From Symbiobacteriaceae bacterium (lineage in GTDB: Bacteria; Bacillota; Sulfobacillia; Symbiobacteriales; Symbiobacteriaceae): a stretch of DNA of 34,841 bases. The DNA lies in contig JARBUG010000076.1 in the NCBI GenBank assembly GCA_029239785.1, positions 1 to 34,841 of the forward strand. The letters run 5' to 3'. The notes under the pieces were generated by a model, which saw nothing but the letters and a program-made list of their open reading frames with translations, did not search any database and was not told where the DNA came from. This document shows positions 32,024 through 34,841 of the stretch, in pieces; position 1 is the first letter of the stretch, and every line of letters starts with the position of its first letter. Both the position numbers and the translations under genes were made by a program.

Positions 32024-32251
32024 CTAGTAGCGGGCCGGTAGCCGCTTGACAACGGTCTTGCCGTTGCCGAGGACGGCGACGAGCGCGTGGCCGCTGACAA
32101 AGGCAGCTTCAACGCTCTGGGTGCCAACGGACTCGTTCATGAACTCGGGCAGTTCCATTCCCGTGATCTCCCACACGCCGGTTCCACCGGCCATGCGGGC
32201 ACGAATCTTCTCCGGCAGGCTCTGGACCTGGGTTTCCACGAAGGCGATCAT
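32024..32251 (-). CDS. Small protein of unknown function (75 residues)
   Basis: A 75-residue protein starting MIAFVETQVQSLPEKIRARM and continuing WEITGMELPEFMNESV and VEAAFVSGHALVAVLGNGKTVVKRLPARY. A helix then several beta strands are likely; there are no cysteines, signal peptide or membrane helix. I do not recognise a family. The ATG at 32251 has GGGAGG eight bases ahead, better than the upstream in-frame start at 32299, and a near-consensus promoter lies about 57 bases upstream. This supports a real, separately expressed gene. It sits convergent to the phosphoesterase gene. Confidence 0.75.
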   Translation of the reverse strand: MIAFVETQVQSLPEKIRARMAGGTGVWEITGMELPEFMNESVGTQSVEAAFVSGHALVAVLGNGKTVVKRLPARY

Positions 32252-32307
32252 GCTAAGACCCTCCCGCAACACGTTATTCTTGGCCGGTACCCGGCACACA
32301 AGACATA

Positions 32308-32336
32308 ACTATAAGGGAGAATCGCCGTCTTGGCAA
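32308..32336 (-). promoter_or_regulatory. Sigma-A promoter of the 75-residue protein gene
   Basis: On the minus strand TTGCCA (32336-32331), a 17-base spacer and TATAGT (32313-32308) form a near-consensus promoter in the gap after the MpaB-family gene, about 57 bases before the ATG. Confidence 0.7.
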
Positions 32337-32357
32337 TACATCTTCACTAAAAAAACT

Positions 32358-33485
32358 TTACAAATTCCATTTACTCCTCAGGGAAGTGGGAATAGTGAAG
32401 GTGGCCCGCTCGTAGCCGGTCATGGCGATGGCCGTTGCCTGCAGCATGGCCATGCCGATGCGCTGGGCCGCCAGGCGGAGCAGTGTGGGTGCGGCGCCGA
32501 GACGCGCACTCGCCGCCTCCCCCATGCCGACCACCCTGCTGACCCGCTCGACCACGCCTTCCCAGGGCGTCTGCGGAACCTCCAGCCAATCCGCAACCTG
32601 GTCGCCGGCCCAGAACCGGACCAGGCCCGGGAAGATGCCATCGAACAGCTCCCCGGGCAGCATCTGTCGGTGCAGGTCCAGGAGGGCTTTGGTCATCAGC
32701 ACGCCTTCGGGCGACGGGCCGTGGTGCCTGCGGAAGATGGCCTCGGTCAGGGCTGCCGCCTCGGCCATGCTGACCGGCATCACCGATGGGCGGATGCCCA
32801 GCATTTCGCCCACGGCGCGCCAAATGTAGAGGAAATCCTCCGCTTCCTGATCGCTGACGCGCACGCCAAGCTTGCGCAGGTCGCGCACGACGATGTAAGA
32901 GAAGGCCATGAGGGTCCCGGCCATGTCTTCCTGGTTGATGGGAACGCCCAGGTCAGGGGCGTCCCAACCGCCGCGCCGCTCGATCAGGTACCGAATCGCC
33001 GCATGCATGAGGCGAACCTTCTGCGTTGCCCGGATGCCCTGGCCGCCGGGCCCCGGCCCCAGCCCGCCCGGGGCCATCACCAGCAGCACCCACTGGGCCG
33101 TCTCGGCGATGCGCCGGTACGGATTCTGCGCCAGCCGGTAAGTCTGCGCCAGAACCTTGACGCCTTTGCGGGCAGCATAGCACTCGATCAGCCCGTCCGT
33201 GGCCAGGACCAGCGAAATCAGCACCCCGTGCTCGGCAAAAAAGGCGGCACCCCGCTCCAGGCGGCGGAGGTTAGCCCACGATGGCAATCGCCCCGTCGCT
33301 TCCACCCATGCCGCCACCGGCGGCGGCAACTCCGCCGGCACGGCCTGGTCGCCCTGCAGGAGCGTGGTCAGGAGGCGGCTCACATCATCCAGTTCGCCTC
33401 GGGCTGCGAGGGCCGCCACCAACCGGTCAGCGGGCGGGTCCCCCTCTGTTCGCAGCGCATCCAGCAACGAGTCGGTGTATCTCAT
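32358..33485 (-). CDS. MpaB/rubber-oxygenase (DUF2236) family protein
   Basis: A 375-residue helical protein of the oxygenase MpaB / latex-clearing-protein catalytic family (DUF2236). In this family a b-type haem is bound by a conserved histidine, and some members cleave polyprenyl chains with O2. The core segment is ATQKVRLMHAAIRYLIE, with His161 as likely haem ligand and nearby Arg/Lys. It is followed by GVPINQEDMAGTLMAFS, typical of the family, and FLYIWRAVGEMLGI. There is no signal peptide, so it is probably intracellular, unlike secreted Lcp. The ATG at 33485 has GGGGGGAGAGG four to five bases ahead. It follows the GMC oxidoreductase gene by 31 bases, so they are likely one operon. Substrate unknown. 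Confidence 0.82.
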   Translation of the reverse strand: MRYTDSLLDALRTEGDPPADRLVAALAARGELDDVSRLLTTLLQGDQAVPAELPPPVAAWVEATGRLPSWANLRRLERGAAFFAEHGVLISLVLATDGLIECYAARKGVKVLAQTYRLAQNPYRRIAETAQWVLLVMAPGGLGPGPGGQGIRATQKVRLMHAAIRYLIERRGGWDAPDLGVPINQEDMAGTLMAFSYIVVRDLRKLGVRVSDQEAEDFLYIWRAVGEMLGIRPSVMPVSMAEAAALTEAIFRRHHGPSPEGVLMTKALLDLHRQMLPGELFDGIFPGLVRFWAGDQVADWLEVPQTPWEGVVERVSRVVGMGEAASARLGAAPTLLRLAAQRIGMAMLQATAIAMTGYERATFTIPTSLRSKWNL

Positions 33486-33516
33486 GCAGCCTCTCCCCCC
33501 TCGGGAGAGGTGTATG

Positions 33517-34841
33517 CTACAGGCGCCGCTGACTGGCCAGCTCCTTGATGCGATCCGCCGTGCGGGCGGCCAGCGCCATAATCGTCAGGGTCGGGTTGTG
33601 CGGCGTGCTGGTGGGAAAGAGCGGTGCGCCGGCCACAAACAGGTTCGGAATCTCGTGGCACTGGCCGAAGCTGTCGGTGACGGATGATGACGGGTCGCTG
33701 CCCATCACGCAGCCGCCCATCAGGTGGGCGGTGTCGTCGCCTTCATAGATAACCCGGCCCCCGGCGGCATCGGCGATCTCCTTCAGTTTGGCTGTGCTGC
33801 CCTTGGCCATCCGCTTCTCGTTCTCGCCGTTGCTGAAGGTGACCTTCGGCGCCGGCAGGCCGAAGCGGTCCTTCTCATCAGAGAGCGTGACCCGGTTCTC
33901 ATCGTAGGGGAGCACTTCGCCCACGGTGGTGAACTTGGCGTAGTAGTTGTAGTCCCGCAGGAGTTCCTGGAAGTGGCGGCCCCAGACCAGGTTCTGCACG
34001 GCGATGCCCTTGGCAAACTCGATGGGCCGGAACCCGTGGGCGTGGACTGTAAAGCCGCGCACCCAGTCATTCTTGCGGTCGGTGGGAACGAAGTCCTGGC
34101 TGGTGGCGAGGACCGGCGTGCCCTTGTAAGGCCGGATCTCCTGGTCGAACCGGGCCCAGACATCCTGGCTGAGGTGGGTCATCAGCCGCTTGCCCACCAG
34201 ACCGCTGCCGTTGGCGAGGCCGTCCGGGAACTGGGGGCAGGCCGACATGAGCAGCAGCCGCGGCGTTTCGATGGCGAATGCGGCCAGAATGACGACCTTG
34301 GCGCGCTGCTCGTGCTCCTGCCCATCCTGGATGTAGGTCACGCCGGTCACCCGCCCGTCGTGACCTACGTTGATGCGGGAGACCATGCAGCCCGGCCGGA
34401 CCTGGGCGCCCTGCTTCTGCGCCCGGGGGATGTAGGTGATCAGCGTGCTGAACTTGGCGTTGACCATGCAGCCCTGCACGCAGAAGCCCCGGTTGATGCA
34501 GGCCGGGCGCCCGTCGAAGGGTGCCGATAAGATGAAGAGCGGGGCCGGCACGCTCTCGATGCCAAGCTTGGCGCAGCCCTGCCGGAAGATCATAGCCGGA
34601 CCGCTGAGCGGGTTGCGGGCCGGGTATGGGTAGGGCGGCCGCTTCGGCGCCCAGGGCCAGTCCCGCGGACCCGACACGGCGGTCTCGTGCTCGATTTTGT
34701 CGTAGTAGGGCGCCAGGTCGTCGTAGGTCAGGGGCCAGTCGGCGCCCACACCATCTTCGGTATAGGTGCGGAAGTCGGCCTCGCGAAAGCGCAGCGCCAC
34801 GCCGTTGAAGTGGACGGTGCCGCCGCCCACGCCCCGGCCCG
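33517..34841 (-). CDS. GMC-family oxidoreductase, gluconate dehydrogenase-like flavoprotein (N-terminus outside window)
   Basis: A partial FAD oxidoreductase; the visible 441 codons begin inside the GRGVGGGTVHFNG flavin motif, so the N-terminal Rossmann start lies beyond the window. Later motifs are WPLTYDDLAPYYDKIE, CINRGFCVQGC, VVILAAFAIETPRLLL, and the GMC C-terminal domain with HLMGGCVMG, LFVAGAPLFPTSTPHNPTLTIMALAAR. The last block includes the catalytic His-Asn pair region. This fits the group of membrane gluconate/sorbitol dehydrogenase large subunits and related alcohol oxidases. A small gluconate-2-dehydrogenase subunit 3 gene often precedes this type and might lie outside. It is the upstream partner of the MpaB-family gene. 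Substrate not determined. Confidence 0.88.
   Translation of the reverse strand, partial: GRGVGGGTVHFNGVALRFREADFRTYTEDGVGADWPLTYDDLAPYYDKIEHETAVSGPRDWPWAPKRPPYPYPARNPLSGPAMIFRQGCAKLGIESVPAPLFILSAPFDGRPACINRGFCVQGCMVNAKFSTLITYIPRAQKQGAQVRPGCMVSRINVGHDGRVTGVTYIQDGQEHEQRAKVVILAAFAIETPRLLLMSACPQFPDGLANGSGLVGKRLMTHLSQDVWARFDQEIRPYKGTPVLATSQDFVPTDRKNDWVRGFTVHAHGFRPIEFAKGIAVQNLVWGRHFQELLRDYNYYAKFTTVGEVLPYDENRVTLSDEKDRFGLPAPKVTFSNGENEKRMAKGSTAKLKEIADAAGGRVIYEGDDTAHLMGGCVMGSDPSSSVTDSFGQCHEIPNLFVAGAPLFPTSTPHNPTLTIMALAARTADRIKELASQRRL

Overview
The window looks like chromosome of a GC-rich, endospore-forming Firmicute of the Symbiobacterium type. This is an inference from: high GC almost throughout; strong AGGAGG-type ribosome binding sites with ATG, GTG and TTG starts; a CotE-type spore coat protein and a YheC/YheD-type ATP-grasp protein; a BceRS-BceAB module; and a DUF2007-pfkA-pyk operon. 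I saw no tRNA, rRNA, CRISPR array, transposase or phage gene.

Layout. 1-1750 (minus): small DUF2007-like protein, 6-phosphofructokinase, and the first 143 codons of pyruvate kinase. 2095-2916 (plus): trimeric-type purine nucleoside phosphorylase with two unusual base-pocket residues. 2917-3288: hairpin and palindromic repeats. 3289-4359 (minus): alpha/beta hydrolase with a degenerate extra half-domain. 4589-10012 (minus): response regulator, histidine kinase, ABC ATPase and BceB-type permease, followed closely by a cysteine-synthase-family enzyme. 10323-10889 (plus): AT-richer DUF4256 gene, convergent with glpD (10991-12601, minus). 12901-13632 (minus): two small genes, each broken by one frameshift. 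14115-19166 (minus) with divergent ugd (19309-20619, plus): a spore-coat and sugar cluster (CotE-like protein with a 25-serine run, ATP-grasp protein, UDP-sugar epimerase, GT4 glycosyltransferase, sugar nucleotidyltransferase, UDP-glucose dehydrogenase). 20666-21495: a gene-free mosaic of inverted repeats. 21496-23202 (minus): SARP/AfsR-type regulator lacking a C-terminal sensor. 23356-30678 (minus): a 2440-residue secreted multidomain surface protein. 30826-31965 (plus): membrane-anchored metallophosphoesterase. 32024-33485 (minus): a 75-residue orphan and an MpaB/rubber-oxygenase-family protein. 33517-34841 (minus): GMC oxidoreductase, cut by the window end.

How genes work together. pfkA and pyk are the two classic kinases of lower glycolysis. 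The Bce-type genes form a complete sense-and-pump module for cell-wall-active peptides. The coat cluster can plausibly make UDP-glucuronate (ugd), epimerise it, activate another sugar, and transfer sugars at the forespore or coat surface; the Ser/Gly tail of the CotE-like protein is a possible acceptor (inference).

The least-explained material is intergenic. One family of two-hairpin elements occurs after cysK and after cotE, with a compensatory base-pair change between copies. Several hairpins share an ATCGA-type loop. A long palindromic repeat occurs at 3.1 kb and, inverted, at 21 kb. An ~820-bp gene-free block is bounded by inverted repeats.
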